In this document: in pieces, positions 8,388 to 19,338 of the stretch
Numbering within the stretch: position 1 is the first letter of the stretch
How the letters are laid out: each line of letters opens with the position of its first letter
NCBI GenBank assembly: GCA_963763305.1
Contig: CAVXNP010000001.1
Span: forward strand, 2,666,001 to 2,730,000
Source of the DNA: CAVXNP01 sp963763305
GTDB taxonomy: Bacteria; Pseudomonadota; Gammaproteobacteria; Xanthomonadales; Rhodanobacteraceae
Reading direction: 5' to 3'
Length of the DNA: 64,000 nt
Made by a program: the position numbers and the translations under genes
Notes under the pieces: generated by a model
Seen by the model: only the letters and a program-made list of their open reading frames with translations
What the model was told of the DNA's origin: nothing
The model's database searches: none

Positions 8388-11300
8388 CTAAGGCGTTGGC
8401 GCAGGCTTGGGCGGTGGTGCCTTGGGTGGTGCCTTGGGTGCGGCGTGTTTGAAATAGTAGGCAGCGCCGGCGCCGAACCCCTGCCCGAAGCCCACGAAAT
8501 CGCCCTTGACGGCGCCGTGCTGGACGCTTTCGAACAGTGCCTCGAGGTTGTCGAAGTTGGCATCGCCCAGGCTCAACTTGATCGATCCGATGCCAAATTC
8601 CAGTTTGGCCATGTCCTTGATGCCCCCGATGCCGCTGAGTACCTCGGCGATGGCATAGGTGTAGGCCTTGGCTGCCCGGTAGACGGCGTTGTAATCGCTC
8701 GATTGCAGCGAGAAGGCGCTGATGCTCCACACCGAGGTGTCGATGCCGACGAAGCCACCGACCATGAAGGACAGGTAGTCGTCGCCAGAGGGCGCGATCG
8801 GCTCCATCGCCATCAGGTAGTCGGCGAAGCTGCCGTGCTCGCCGTTGTCCGCGACGGCAATGGTCTGGTAGGTGGCCGGGTCGATCTCCAGCCATTCCCA
8901 TCGGGTCTGGCCGTAGATGCGGGTCGGCTGGTTGGGCACCAGCAGCGCGTTCTTCGACGCCTTGGCGTACTGGATCAGCCGCGCCGGGAAGCCGTGGTCC
9001 TGCATGTATTTGAGGTCGTCCGCGCGGCGCGACGGCAGGCTCAGGAACAGCTTGGTGCCGTCGGGGCTGCGCTGCCACACGTCGATGAAGTCGGCCTTGT
9101 TGCCCGGCAGCACCGCGCCCTCCAGGCGCGAGGCGAAGACGCCGCTGAGGATGTTGAAGGCATGACGGGCTTGTTCGTCGCCGTGGTGCAGCTGGTTGGC
9201 CGACTGCATCAGGTCGACGCTGGTCTGCAAGCGCGAGGGGTCGGCAGCGCGGCGCACGGTGACCAGCAGCGCGCGTGCGAGATCGGTACGCCCGGCGGTG
9301 AGATCCAGCTGGCGGGCAAGCTCGTCTTCGTAGCGCGTCTGGGCGGCAAGGAACCGATAGACGATGCCGCGCGTGTACCAGGCCAGCGCCGCGTGCACCG
9401 TGGGTTTGGCGACGGCCTGGCGCACGCCGTCGGCCGACTTCTGCAGCGTGTCGATCGCGTCCGGCGGCAGGTCGGGCAGGTTGGCGCCCAGGGTGAAGAA
9501 CACGCCGGCGATGTCCTCGCCCGGCTTCAACGCCAGGGTGTGGGCCAGGCGGTGCCCGGGCAGATCCAGTTCGATGCGTACGCCGGTGACGGTGAACTGG
9601 CGCGGGTCGACGTAGGTGTCGCCGGGCACCTGCAGGGTCGTGTTCTCCAGCACCGCGGTGTACTGGCCCTGCCGCGCGCCCGGCCGGATATCCAGCGGCG
9701 CCGCGGCCGAGCGTGTCCAGCGGCAGGGTGGCGCGCAGCACCCGCACGTCGCGGTCCACCGGCGCGCTGGCGTCTGCACCGGTCAGCGCGTCGGCCATGT
9801 TGCCGGCCATCGCGGCGGCGCTGTGGGCCTGGCGCGGGCGGGTCCGGAAGTAGACGCGGATCTGCGCCTCCTCGGCGGTCATGCGGCGGTCTTCCTGGCC
9901 GGCGGGCAGGAACACCAGCCCGTCCAGTTCGGCCAGGTCGCGCATGAACGGCACCACCAGCAGGCGGTCGTGGCCCTGGGCATCGACATAGGCCCAGCCG
10001 GGCAGGTAACGCTCGTCGGCGTGGTCGACGTGGCCCAGCGCCTGCAGCGCCTTGCGGCCGGCATCGGTGACCTTCAGCTGGCGCAACGAGGGCGTGTAGC
10101 CCAGCCGTGCCAGCAGGCCACCGGCCAGCTGCGCCAGGTCGCCCTCGTTGCCCCAGCCCTGGACCAATACCGACTCCGGCGCCTGGCGGTATTTCCAGTA
10201 GGCGTCCGGCGAGGGCAGCCAGCGCAGGCTGCGCAGCAGGGCCTGCACGTCGGCCAGGGTGCTGGCCGATTGCAGTTTTCCGCGCCGGCGAGGGTCAGCG
10301 GCGGTACCGGCACGTCCTGCGCCGGGCCGTCGGCGGGCGCGCGGCCGGCCGGCCGCTGCGCCGCCAGCTCGGCGCGATGGCGGGCGATGGTGGCCTTCAG
10401 TGCGACGGCCAGCTCGCGCTGGAAGCGGTCGCCGGCATCCGCATCGACGCGGTCCACCAGCAGGCCCGGTTGCGGGTACGCCGCCTTGGCCACCGGCTGC
10501 TGCAGCGTGGAAAAGAGCGTCGAGCGCAGATGCAGCGCACGACCGGCCCACGCATGCGGCACGGCGAACACCAGCAGGCCGCGCCGGCGGGTGCCGTCGT
10601 AGACCTGCCAGTCCTTGTCGATGCCCAGCAGCAGCCGGTCGCTGCGCCGGTCGGGCGACAACGCCGCCGGGCCTTGCGGCGGCGGCGCCCCGTCGGGGAC
10701 CAGCTCGAAGGCGTCGCGCAGGCCGGACAGGCCGCTGCCGGCCCGGGTGTTGGCCACCGTGAGGTCGGCCACCACGTAGTCGCCGAACGGCCAGTTGGAC
10801 GGCTTCGTCCGGGCCAGCGCGTTGACGGTCAGCGCCATGCCATCGCCCGGGTAGGGCGGCGTGGTGGCGGGGGTCCGAGTCGGCGTGCCGCTGATCGGCC
10901 AGTACCGACGCACCGCCGACCAGGTCGGTATACAGGCTGGTGGCGGCGTCCTTCAGCACCGTCGGCAGCTGAAACGCCAGCCGCACCGTGTTGGACGAGC
11001 CGGGCGCCAGCGTCACCGGCCACAGGAAGCCCAGCGGCAGCCGCGCGGTGGCATCGCTCACCGGCAGCATGAACGGGCCGGCGGGCGTGTCCACGGTGAG
11101 CGCGAAGCGTTGCCGCGGCGACAGCTTCAGGTCCGCCTGCACCTTCGACTCCAGACGCGCCTGGAGCACCTTGAACAGGCTGCCCTCGCCGGCCTTGACG
11201 TCTTCGATCGCGTCCGTTTCCCGCGTTGCCGACAGCGCCAGGGCGAAGGTGTCCGACAGCTTGCCGACCACGTCCTTGGGCAGCGCGGTCAGCTCGACAT

Positions 11301-14300
11301 CGCGCGGCGCGGGCGGGCCGATCAGAGGCAGCGTGATATGGCCGTAGCGGGTGTCGTAGAAACGCGCCGAGGCCTGGGTGATCTCGCCGTCGGGCACCAT
11401 GAACACCAGCGTGCCGCGCACGGTCTGGTCCGGCTCGATGCGGATGCCGTTGTCGCCGGGGGCCGCCAGCGGCGCCTGCGCCAGCCAGGTGGCGGGCGAG
11501 GCCGGCCACGCGCCGTCCCGGTTGAGGGTGACGAAGAAGTGCGAGGCGAAGTCCGGAATCAGGTAGGGCGCGCCTTCGGGCTCGATATCCTTCAGGGTCA
11601 TGTCCAGCGCCATGAAACTCTGCCCGCCGGGTGCGTCCACGCCGCGGAAGCGCTTGAGCAGATACATCTGGCGGGCATGCCACTGCACCGCGCGGTTGCT
11701 GCCGCTGGCGTCCAGCGCGATGCGCTTGGTCAGCAGCACGTCCTGGCTGGGGATGTCGCGGCCGTACACCTGCGCTGCCGCCTCGTCACCGTATTGCGGG
11801 GCCTTCAGCCCTGTGCGGTAGCCGATGGTGTCCAGCGCGACACGCGTGTCCGACGGTGCGGTGGCGGGAAAGTCGAACAACCGGCTGTCGGCGTCGTGGC
11901 GTGCAACGCCGTCGGTGACCGGCCCGGTCACCGACACGCTCAACGCCAGCTTGGTGGCCGGTCTGGCCTGTGCGCTGGCCAGCACCTTCTGCAGTGCGGC
12001 GGACAACACCGCGGGGTCTTCGGAGATCACGTAGCTGCCGCCGGACTGTTCGGCCGCCCAGCGGAAAGCGTCCTCGGCACCGCCGGTGCCCATGCCGACC
12101 CACAGCACCCGGATGCCGTCGGCCTTGATGCCTTGCAGCAGCTTCTGGAAAGACGGCTTGTCGGCCTTGGGCACGTCCAGCGCCGCGTCGGTCAGGTAGA
12201 CGATGACCCGGCGCTGGGCCGGCATCTCGCGCAGCGACAGATACGCCTTGCGCACCGAGCCGAGGATGTCGGTGCCGTTGCCCATGTCCAGGCTGCCCAG
12301 TGCCTGCAGCAACTCGGCCTTGCGCGAGGTAAAGGTCTGGCGCACGTTGACGTCGCCGGAAAAGCTGATCAGCTCGGCGAGGCTCTGCTCCGGCAGTGAC
12401 GCGACGAAGCCATGGAACAGGTTCTTCATCTTGTCCAGGCGGTAATTGCAGTAGTCGCAGCCGGCACCGGTCGGCGCCGTGTCCATCGACAGGCTGACAT
12501 CGGTGGCCAGGGTGATCACCGGCCGGTCCGAGGGCGCCGCCGCAGCCGGCCTGCGGTAGGTGGCGGCGAAGCGGTTGCCCAGACGGTCGCCGATCGAGGC
12601 GAACACGTGCTGCAGTGCGTCGGCGTCGTCGGCGGCGTAGTAGGTGCCGTCGGACAGGCCGGCCAGCTGCGCCAGCGTGGTGCCGTCGTGGCCGCGGCCG
12701 AAGCCGATGGTGAACAACGGCACGTGGGAGCTCGCCACGGCCTGCTCCACCTGGGCGCGGGTGGCGTCGCTGCCCTTGCCCTGGTGGTCCTCGCGACTGT
12801 CGACGCCATCGGTGAACACCACCAGGGTCGGCCGCTGCTGGCCGTGCAGCAGAGTCAGGCCGCGCATCACCGCGTCGTACAGCACGGTGGAGCCACCGGC
12901 GCGAACCCGGGCCAGGTTGCGCAGCGCCTCGCCTTGCCGGTGCCCTCGAGTACGCGCACCTGGGAATCGAAATCGATCAGCTGGATGCGCGTGTCGTCCG
13001 GCAGGCCTCGGATGAAGCGGCGCGCGGCGTCGAGCACCTGCGCCATCGACGCGCGCATGGAGCCGGAGGAGTCGAGCACCAGCACCAGGCTGGGCGGGGT
13101 ACGGACGCGCTCCACGCGCAGCAACTGGGCCGGCTGGCCGCCTTCGACGATGCGCGTGTTGGCTGGCGTCGGCAGCAGCTTCGGCCCGGCGCCGTCCTGC
13201 AGCAGGAAATCCACCGTGGCCTCCGGCCCGTGCGCGGCGGCATCCAGGATGCGCAACTGGCTGGTGGTGCCGTGTGCCTGGTCCACGGCGGGGTCGCGGT
13301 AGGCACGGTCCAGCAGCGGGCTGGCGTCCAGCACGGTCATCTGGCCGGCGCTGACCGGCACCAGCCGGGTGCCCAGCGTGCCGTTGTCGTACACCAGCGA
13401 GGCGGTCGCCACGTTCACGTTCCAGTAGCCCGAGGGCAGCCAGAACAGCAGGTCGCCCTCGGGTGTGCGGGAGCCCTGGCGATCCAGTTCCGGGTGACGC
13501 AGGGAGATGCCCGCCGGCTCGCTGACCCGCACATGGCCCACGCCGATGCCGCGCACCTTCAGCGCGCCCAGCCGCTCGCCGTCGTGGACCGGGGCCAACG
13601 CCTCGCCCTCGTCCAGGGTCACGGTCAGTTCCTTCGGGTCGCTGGCGGCGGTCCACTGCAGTCGCCACTGGATCGGTTCGGAGACGTCCTGCGGCAGGTC
13701 GTCCAGCGTGTAGGTGTGCGTCTTGTAGGCGTACAGCGTGCGGTGGTACTGCAGGTCGCGGCGGTAATGTCCTTGCAGGTAGATGTTCTCGCCGGCCAGG
13801 TTCACCTCGCCTTCGGCCAGCGTCAGCGTCTGGCTCTGGAAGCGGTGGGCCGCGTTGGTGGTGGTGAAGTAGACGGTGCGGTCGGGCCAGTCCCGGGTGT
13901 GCAGGGTCAGGGTGCGTCCCGGGCGCAGCGCCAGTTCGCGGCACAGGGTCAGCAGGTAGCCCTTGCCGCGCGGTTCGGCCAGGCCCCACCAGTCGGTGCC
14001 CTCACCGTCGCGGGCGTGGATCACCCGGCTGTCGCGGTCGGCCTGCCAGCTTTCGCCGCCAAGGTCGGCCACGTATCGCGCCAGGTCGTCCAGCGAGCTG
14101 GCGGCCGGGTCGTTCCAGTCCACCTTCAACTGCCACAGCTCACCGCTGGTGGTGCGCCGTGTGCTCATGTTGCGGCGGTCGATGTAGTCCAGCACCAGCT
14201 TGCCGTTGGCCTGGTGGGTCACCTCGGCGTACGCCTGCTGGGCGCCGAACGGGTTGACGTAGGGCTGCGGCAGCTTCCAGGGGCCGGCCGGCCATGCCTT

Positions 14301-14525
14301 GCGCGGTGGCGGAGCCGACGCGGCAGCCGCCGGTGGCGGGTCGAACGCCTCCGCCGCAGCGGGCGAGCCGGGCGAGTTCGGCGAAACCGTCAGCGCCGAC
14401 GCGGAGGCGGCCGGTGCATGCTGAGCGTGGCCGAGCAGCAGCCATGCACCACCGCTCAGGGCGAGCACGCCGGCCAGCGCCAGGGGGATTTTCCACGCGT
14501 GCGATCGGTTGCGCAGGGGGTTCAT
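8388..14525 (-). CDS. Giant exported protein with two VWA domains (four compensating frameshifts)
   Basis: Joining the frames gives a protein of ~2,045 residues. Residues ~13-34 are one membrane segment (signal anchor or signal peptide), then Ala/Pro-rich linker and a beta-rich region. VWA domain 1 lies near residues 480-660 (MIDAS DSSGS, VFTDGVD). VWA domain 2 lies near 670-850 (MIDAS DVSLS, YLTDAALD). Further beta-rich and helical regions end in a Pro/Lys/Ala tail. The frame breaks are ~12933 (missing G), ~10869-10873 (extra C in a run of five), ~10276-10279 (missing A in a run) and ~9700 (one extra base); they alternate -1/+1, so the overall frame is kept. VWA domains bind protein ligands through a metal. 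The ATG at 14525 has TTGGAG upstream. Two VWA domains in one bacterial envelope protein of this size are unusual, and I do not recognise a named family for the whole. Confidence 0.8.
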
Positions 14526-14550
14526 CAGCTTGCACTCCAACCATCGGCCA

Positions 14551-14937
14551 TCAGGGCGTCATTACCAACTCGTCGACGGCACCGCCCTGGTCGCAGGTGA
14601 CCCGGTACGCGGTGGTCATCCGTTCGAAGTTCAGCGGCATCGACACCGTGGTGGTGCCGTCGCCGTTGTGCATGGCGGTTGCCTGCCCATGGCTGAGGTA
14701 GGCGCCATAGTTGTTCTTGACCAGGCTGTCCCACATCGCCGGCAGCAGGGTGGGGAAGGAATTGGCGCGCAGTTGCGGGTCCATCAGCCCGGCGACGGCG
14801 TCGTAGTCACGCTCGCCGAGCGCGTCGAACAGGCGTCCGGCGCGGGTCACGCACGCGTCCGAAGGGGCGGTCGCCGCGAAGCTGGGCAGCGCAATCAATG
14901 CAGCAGTCGCAACGGCGAAGTAGCGGCTAGGGGACAT
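14551..14937 (-). CDS. Exported DUF3887-like small protein
   Basis: A 128-residue protein with signal peptide MSPSRYFAVATAALIALPSFA. The mature part CVTRAGRLFDALGERDYDAVAGLMD... and LVKNNYGAYLSHG resembles the protein at 7956 (shared YGAYxSHG and the pattern of a Cys near the start and a Cys near the end), so the two are paralogs on either side of the giant VWA gene. The start at 14937 has GGAG nine bases upstream and overlaps the VanY gene by 11 nt, which indicates co-transcription. No catalytic residues are seen. Confidence 0.75.
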   Translation of the reverse strand: MSPSRYFAVATAALIALPSFAATAPSDACVTRAGRLFDALGERDYDAVAGLMDPQLRANSFPTLLPAMWDSLVKNNYGAYLSHGQATAMHNGDGTTTVSMPLNFERMTTAYRVTCDQGGAVDELVMTP

Positions 14938-15685
14938 GGGTCGAATCTCCGGTCGGTTCGGGGGTGTCGGTGGCGATGCTGGCGATCGAACTGGGCGAGG
15001 TGCCTGGCGAGCGGGGAGGCTCGCCGGCCAGCGCCGCCGGAGCCCCCCGGTAGCGCCAGTGCCACGGCTCGAAATCGATGCCATGGCGGTTGTCGGGCGG
15101 ATAGGACAGGCCGAAGCCGTACGCGCCGGCGTGTGCCTGCAGCCACTCGAACGCGCGCGTCGTGGCGAACGACGGATCGGCCGCGGCTGCGCCGGGGGTG
15201 GTCAGGTCCAGCGCGCAGCCGCTGTGGTGCTCACTGAAGCCGGGTAGTGCGTTGACCCGCAGCACGCTGGCCAGGGGCACCCCACGGTCCAGCTTGCGGC
15301 GCACCAGCCGCCGTTGTCGGGCGACGCTGCGAAAGCCGGAAACCGTTTGCAGGGTGACCCCGTCGCGCGCCGCGGCGGCAACCATCGCACCCAGTGCCCT
15401 GGCCGCGTCGGGGGCCAGCCGCAAGGGCCGGCCGTAGACGTCCCGGCCGGCCCAAACCAGCGCCGGGGCTTCCGGCTGCACGGTCCATTCGTGGCTGCGT
15501 ACATAGCCCGGCGGCGTGCCCAGGCGGGTGACCATGGTCATGGCCTGGCGACGATAGCCGGGGTCGGCAGGGCGCAGATGGCTGCAGCCCGGGCTGGCCT
15601 GCGCCGCCGGCAGCGTGGCCCACAGCGCCGGGGCCAGTATGGCGATGGCGTACCAACGGATTGCAGCGTGCGTGGTCCGCAGCAT
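14927..15685 (-). CDS. VanY-type D-alanyl-D-alanine carboxypeptidase (M15)
   Basis: A 252-residue exported zinc peptidase of family M15B, which removes the terminal D-Ala from peptidoglycan stem peptides. Seen are a signal peptide with hydrophobic core (WYAIAILAPALWATLPAAQA), SGFRSVARQ near residue 117, the zinc motif PGFSEHHSGCALDL near 150 (SxHxxGxAxD form) and EPWHWRY near 207 with the third zinc ligand. A Pro/Ser/Thr tail follows. It is 3 nt downstream of the 15689 gene and overlaps 14551, so it is central to the exported operon, pointing to a cell-wall role for the cluster. Confidence 0.88.
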   Translation of the reverse strand: MLRTTHAAIRWYAIAILAPALWATLPAAQASPGCSHLRPADPGYRRQAMTMVTRLGTPPGYVRSHEWTVQPEAPALVWAGRDVYGRPLRLAPDAARALGAMVAAAARDGVTLQTVSGFRSVARQRRLVRRKLDRGVPLASVLRVNALPGFSEHHSGCALDLTTPGAAAADPSFATTRAFEWLQAHAGAYGFGLSYPPDNRHGIDFEPWHWRYRGAPAALAGEPPRSPGTSPSSIASIATDTPEPTGDSTHVP

Positions 15686-15688
15686 GGT

Positions 15689-16606
15689 TCACGCCCGCCC
15701 TGGCTCGAAGGTCCAGCGGATCGTCATGGTCGCGGGCAGGGACGTACTTCCGACCGTGGTCGAGATGCGGCGGGTCTGCGTGCCGCTTTGCGGGCCCTTG
15801 CCGGACCAGCGCAGGTGCTCCAGTCGGACATCGGGAAGGGTGACCTTGCGGGTGCCGCGCTTGCCGTCGCTGCTGTCCCAGCGTTCGACCAGGGTCATTC
15901 CCGGCAGGGTGATGTCCAGCGAGCCGGCGGCCCCGTTCCACTCGGCGCGGGCGTCGGGGATCGGCTCGTGGCGACAGTCGGTATCGGCCTGGCCGTGAAG
16001 TTGCTCCGAGCGGGTGACGTATGCCGGGGCCCCGCCCGCGGCTGCCTGGCGTCGGCTGGAGGCGCCCGTGCTGACGGCCGTGAGCGAGCATGCGGTCGCG
16101 GCATCCAGCGCCCAGAGGCCTGAATCGGGCTGGCTGACGAACCGTGCCTTGATCCTGTCCCGCAGCCGGTGGACGACGCGCCCCAGCACCTGGCGCTTGT
16201 CCGGGGCCATCCTGGCGGCGAGCTTCACCATGTGGTGCGCGGCGCATGCCTTGTCGCGGCATTCCAGGGCGATCTGCTCCAGGTCCGCGGTGTGGCCGGT
16301 CAGCGCACGCCGGGCAAGTTGGCCCCCGTTAACCCTCCCGGGTGTGCTTTCCGGATGCGTATCGGCTTGCTGCCTGCTCAGGTGAAGCGTCCCTTGCAAC
16401 CGTCGGGTGACTTCCGCCTGCGACCAGACGCGGTGCCCCGGGTTTTCCTGATGCGTCCGGCCGCTGATCTCGATGGTGTAGGTCAGCGTGGCCCGGTTGT
16501 CGTGTTTTTTGCCGAACGGGCCGAACCCGGCTGCCGTGGCGCCAGTGGTCGCGCCGATGGCCGCGGCGACGATCAGGCAGCGTGCAAGTGGGTGATGGCG
16601 ATTCAC
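15689..16606 (-). CDS. Exported protein of unknown function, first gene of the VWA cluster
   Basis: A 305-residue protein with an N-terminal signal peptide (CLIVAAAIGATTGATAAG). The mature part begins with a beta-strand-like segment RATLTYTIEISGRTH, has four central Cys (ECRDKAC, ATACS and TDCRHE), and ends in a second beta-rich part (GSLDITLPGM..., PATMTIRWTFEPG). I do not recognise the family. The GTG at 16606 is the only start that includes the signal peptide; its ribosome-binding site is weak. It is preceded by an AT-rich gap that probably holds the operon promoter and is followed after 3 nt by VanY. Confidence 0.65.
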   Translation of the reverse strand: MNRHHPLARCLIVAAAIGATTGATAAGFGPFGKKHDNRATLTYTIEISGRTHQENPGHRVWSQAEVTRRLQGTLHLSRQQADTHPESTPGRVNGGQLARRALTGHTADLEQIALECRDKACAAHHMVKLAARMAPDKRQVLGRVVHRLRDRIKARFVSQPDSGLWALDAATACSLTAVSTGASSRRQAAAGGAPAYVTRSEQLHGQADTDCRHEPIPDARAEWNGAAGSLDITLPGMTLVERWDSSDGKRGTRKVTLPDVRLEHLRWSGKGPQSGTQTRRISTTVGSTSLPATMTIRWTFEPGRA

Positions 16607-16825
16607 GTCCGTAGCCCCGCGTCCGGATAAGGTCTGCGCGATGAAGCGCGGTGGACCTATTTCGGGACTGGCGGGGGCGGACGCGCTTGAGGCACGCCTT
16701 AGGGGTTTGTTACGAATTCTTAGTTTGCTTATTAATCAATCGCTTAGTGGTCGCGATGAGAGCGGCGGGGGGCGGACGGTTACTGCGCGATCCTGGCAGC
16801 ACGGTTGCTACCTTACCTCCGCATG
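16607..16825 (-). promoter_or_regulatory. AT-rich gap, likely promoter of the exported VWA operon
   Basis: This ~220-nt gap separates the CadC-like regulator gene from the exported operon. It contains a sharply AT-rich stretch near 16700-16750 (TTACGAATTCTTAGTTTGC, ATTAATCAATCGC) unlike the surrounding DNA. On the minus strand it can supply -35/-10-like hexamers (TTGATT and TAAGAAT-like). Control by the adjacent regulator is an inference from position. Confidence 0.4.
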
Positions 16826-19213
16826 TCAGGGATGCCCCCGGTCCCCGTGATTGCTGTGCGTGGGATCGAAGCCGGCCTTGGCCAGCCCGTCCAGCGCGGA
16901 TTGACGCAATTCAGAGAACCGTGCCTGAGCCCGTTGTCGTCCCGCCGCGTCTCCTCGTCGTGCGGACCATTCGCTGTACAGCCGCAGCGTGTCGGCCGTG
17001 ACATCGGCGGCGGCGGGTTTGAAGCCGTGCATCGGGCTCTGCGCAATGGCGTCGTCGTGCGTTGCCAGGGCGATCTGAAGCGCGACCTGATGCACCTGGT
17101 CAGCAGAGGATTGCGGGGCGCGGGCTGCCGCCTCGAGCGCGCGCTGCGCGCCCTGGCGATTTCCAGCAGCGGCAGTTGCCAGCGCGTGCACCAGGTACTG
17201 CAGGTAGCGGGTGTTGGATGGGTCCGCCATGTGGCCGACGATGACGTCCACGCGGCCACGGATGTCGGCCACGGCAGCCGGATCGGCGGTGAGCGCCACG
17301 AACGCCTCGCTCATCAACTTCTCGACGGCGGTCGCGGGATCCTGCGCCGGATCGATCAGCGACGTAGCCTTGCGACAGTCGGCCAATGCGGCGGTCTTGT
17401 CGCCGCTGAAGTATTCGCCGCCGGCGCGCAGGCTGAGCATCTGGGCCTGTGCGAACGAATTGTTCTGCGTGGCGGCGAGCCGGGCGGTGGTATCGATGAT
17501 GGCCCGGATATCGCCGTACACGCCCCGCTCATACAGCAGGCTGGTCATCAGCGTGCCGGCAGCGGCTTGCAAGGCGGTGTCCTGGTGTTGCCCGGTCCAG
17601 CTCCAGACGCGGACCAGCAAGGGCAGCGCCTCCAGTGGACGGTCGTCCGAGTACAGCGCATAGGCGAGGTTGAAGCTGGCGATGGCACTGCTGCGCTCCT
17701 TGCCGAGCGCCTGGTCGGCGTCCAGTTCGGCGCGAGCCGCGGCGATGCTGGCGGCAGGATCGTTCCGGGCGTCGGCGATGAACGCCATGGTGTTGTGGAG
17801 CAACGGCTGCAACCGCCGGATGCGGGTCTTTTCGATCAGCACGCGTGCCTGGTCGTACTGCTTCATCGCCAGGTCAATATGGTTCAGGCGCGCGTTGGCA
17901 CGGGCCGCATTCAGAAGCACCCGCGCCAGGATCTCCGGGTCGTTGGTTTGCCTGGCCATGCTCATGGCCTCGGTGACCAGCGTCAGGGCCTTGGCGTTTT
18001 CATGCCGGTTGGACGCCTGGGAGGCCTGGTCGTCCAGCACGCGTGCCGCCAGAGCGGGGCGGTTCAGTCGCCTGGCGTCGGCCAGCAGCGCGGCATAGCT
18101 GGCGTCGGCCTCGCGCAACTGGTTGGTGTTGCCGTCAATTCTGGCCAGAAGGAAGCGGGCCGGCAGAAACTGCGGGTCGCTCTTGTTGACCAGCAGGAAG
18201 TAGGGCTTGGCACCTTGCAAGTCGTCATGCATGGCCAGGTCGATGCCGCGAGCGAAGGTTTCGGCCAGGTAGGCGTCCTGCGGCTTGTCCTCGAACGGCG
18301 ACGTCGCGAGCGGCTCCAGTTTCAGCGCGCGGCGCAGGCGGGACACGGCGGCGATACCGAGCGTGCTCGGCGCGCTGCCGCTGAGGACGATGTCGGTTGC
18401 GTTGCCGCGCTTGCCCGGATCGATATGCAAGGTGAGTTCAAAGAGCTTGCCGGGCAATCGGGTCAGCTCGCCGGTCACCAGGATGTCGGCTCCGGTGACG
18501 TATCGCGTGTGCTCGGCCTGGCTGCGGCCCTTGGGCGGAGTGAATTTCCACACCCGCGCCACCTGCAACGGATCCACCACGCCGAGGTCGGGACTGTCGC
18601 CCAGCAGGTTGGCGATCAGGCCGGGCAGGCCGCGCGTGGTCCAGTCGAGTGCCGCATCGCCGGTGCGGTTGTCGATCGGTAGCACCGCCAGGCGCTGCGG
18701 CGGCGGCGCGGGTGGGGCAAAGCCGCGCGGGATGATCCACCACCCCAGCAGGACGAGCAGGACCGCAGCGCCGATCGAGATCCACACGGCGCGCCGGTGG
18801 CGCCGTGCCTCGCGGACGGGGGGCGTATCCGAGACAGCCGATGGGTCGGCGTCGGCAGGCAGCGGGGATGTTCCGGCGGCAACCGGGCTGACCGGAGCCA
18901 CCCACTGCAGGCCGCGCCCGTACACCGTACGGATGACCCCGTCACGCCGGCCGCTGCCATCGTCGAACGCCCGACGCGCCTTGTAGACCAGCTGGCTCAA
19001 GGCCGCATCGCTGATCGGCCGGTTGCCCCACAGCGCTTCGATCACTTCCTGCTTGCCCAGCGCACGCTCGCGATGCTCCAGCAGCAGCAGGATCAGGTCG
19101 AAGACCTTCGCCTCGAGCGCGACATCGGTGCCATCGCACTGCAGGCGACGCTGCGCCGGATCGATGACGTAGCGCCCGCAGCGATAACCGACCGCCCGTT
19201 CTTGTTCCCGCAT
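16826..19213 (-). CDS. CadC/ToxR-like membrane regulator with TPR-type C-terminus
   Basis: A 795-residue protein. Residues ~8-105 form an OmpR/CadC-type winged helix (RYVIDPAQRRL..., FDLILLLLEHRERALGKQEVIEALWG, ALSQLVYKARRAFDD, IRTVYGRGLQWVAPV). A linker leads to one membrane helix near 145-165 (WISIGAAVLLVLLGWWII). The periplasmic part starts with RLAVLPIDNRTGD, as in many such regulators, and continues with ~450 residues of alpha-helical TPR-like repeats. The design is a one-component regulator that senses in the periplasm and binds DNA from the membrane. It lies just upstream of the exported cluster on the same strand, so it probably controls that operon; this is not proven by sequence. 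Confidence 0.85.
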   Translation of the reverse strand: MREQERAVGYRCGRYVIDPAQRRLQCDGTDVALEAKVFDLILLLLEHRERALGKQEVIEALWGNRPISDAALSQLVYKARRAFDDGSGRRDGVIRTVYGRGLQWVAPVSPVAAGTSPLPADADPSAVSDTPPVREARRHRRAVWISIGAAVLLVLLGWWIIPRGFAPPAPPPQRLAVLPIDNRTGDAALDWTTRGLPGLIANLLGDSPDLGVVDPLQVARVWKFTPPKGRSQAEHTRYVTGADILVTGELTRLPGKLFELTLHIDPGKRGNATDIVLSGSAPSTLGIAAVSRLRRALKLEPLATSPFEDKPQDAYLAETFARGIDLAMHDDLQGAKPYFLLVNKSDPQFLPARFLLARIDGNTNQLREADASYAALLADARRLNRPALAARVLDDQASQASNRHENAKALTLVTEAMSMARQTNDPEILARVLLNAARANARLNHIDLAMKQYDQARVLIEKTRIRRLQPLLHNTMAFIADARNDPAASIAAARAELDADQALGKERSSAIASFNLAYALYSDDRPLEALPLLVRVWSWTGQHQDTALQAAAGTLMTSLLYERGVYGDIRAIIDTTARLAATQNNSFAQAQMLSLRAGGEYFSGDKTAALADCRKATSLIDPAQDPATAVEKLMSEAFVALTADPAAVADIRGRVDVIVGHMADPSNTRYLQYLVHALATAAAGNRQGAQRALEAAARAPQSSADQVHQVALQIALATHDDAIAQSPMHGFKPAAADVTADTLRLYSEWSARRGDAAGRQRAQARFSELRQSALDGLAKAGFDPTHSNHGDRGHP

Positions 19214-19338
19214 GTGTGGCCCCCGCCTCGCAGCCGCACTCCCATGCAGCTTCCTTGGGATTCTACTGCTCCCTCGCCGTCACGACAGTCCCTGCCCCGG
19301 AGACTGCAAGGGCGTACGCGCGCGGGCGGCGCCCCCTG

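Noticed and set aside
10861..12399. A 512-codon + strand frame across the VWA gene
   Set aside because: It lies opposite to the VWA coding strand and has no recognisable protein features.
8161..13989. A 1,942-codon uninterrupted minus-strand reading frame
   Set aside because: It is only partly the real frame of the VWA gene. Its start, two internal stretches and its end are out-of-frame shadow sequence (Arg/Ala/Pro-rich), so it is not one protein.
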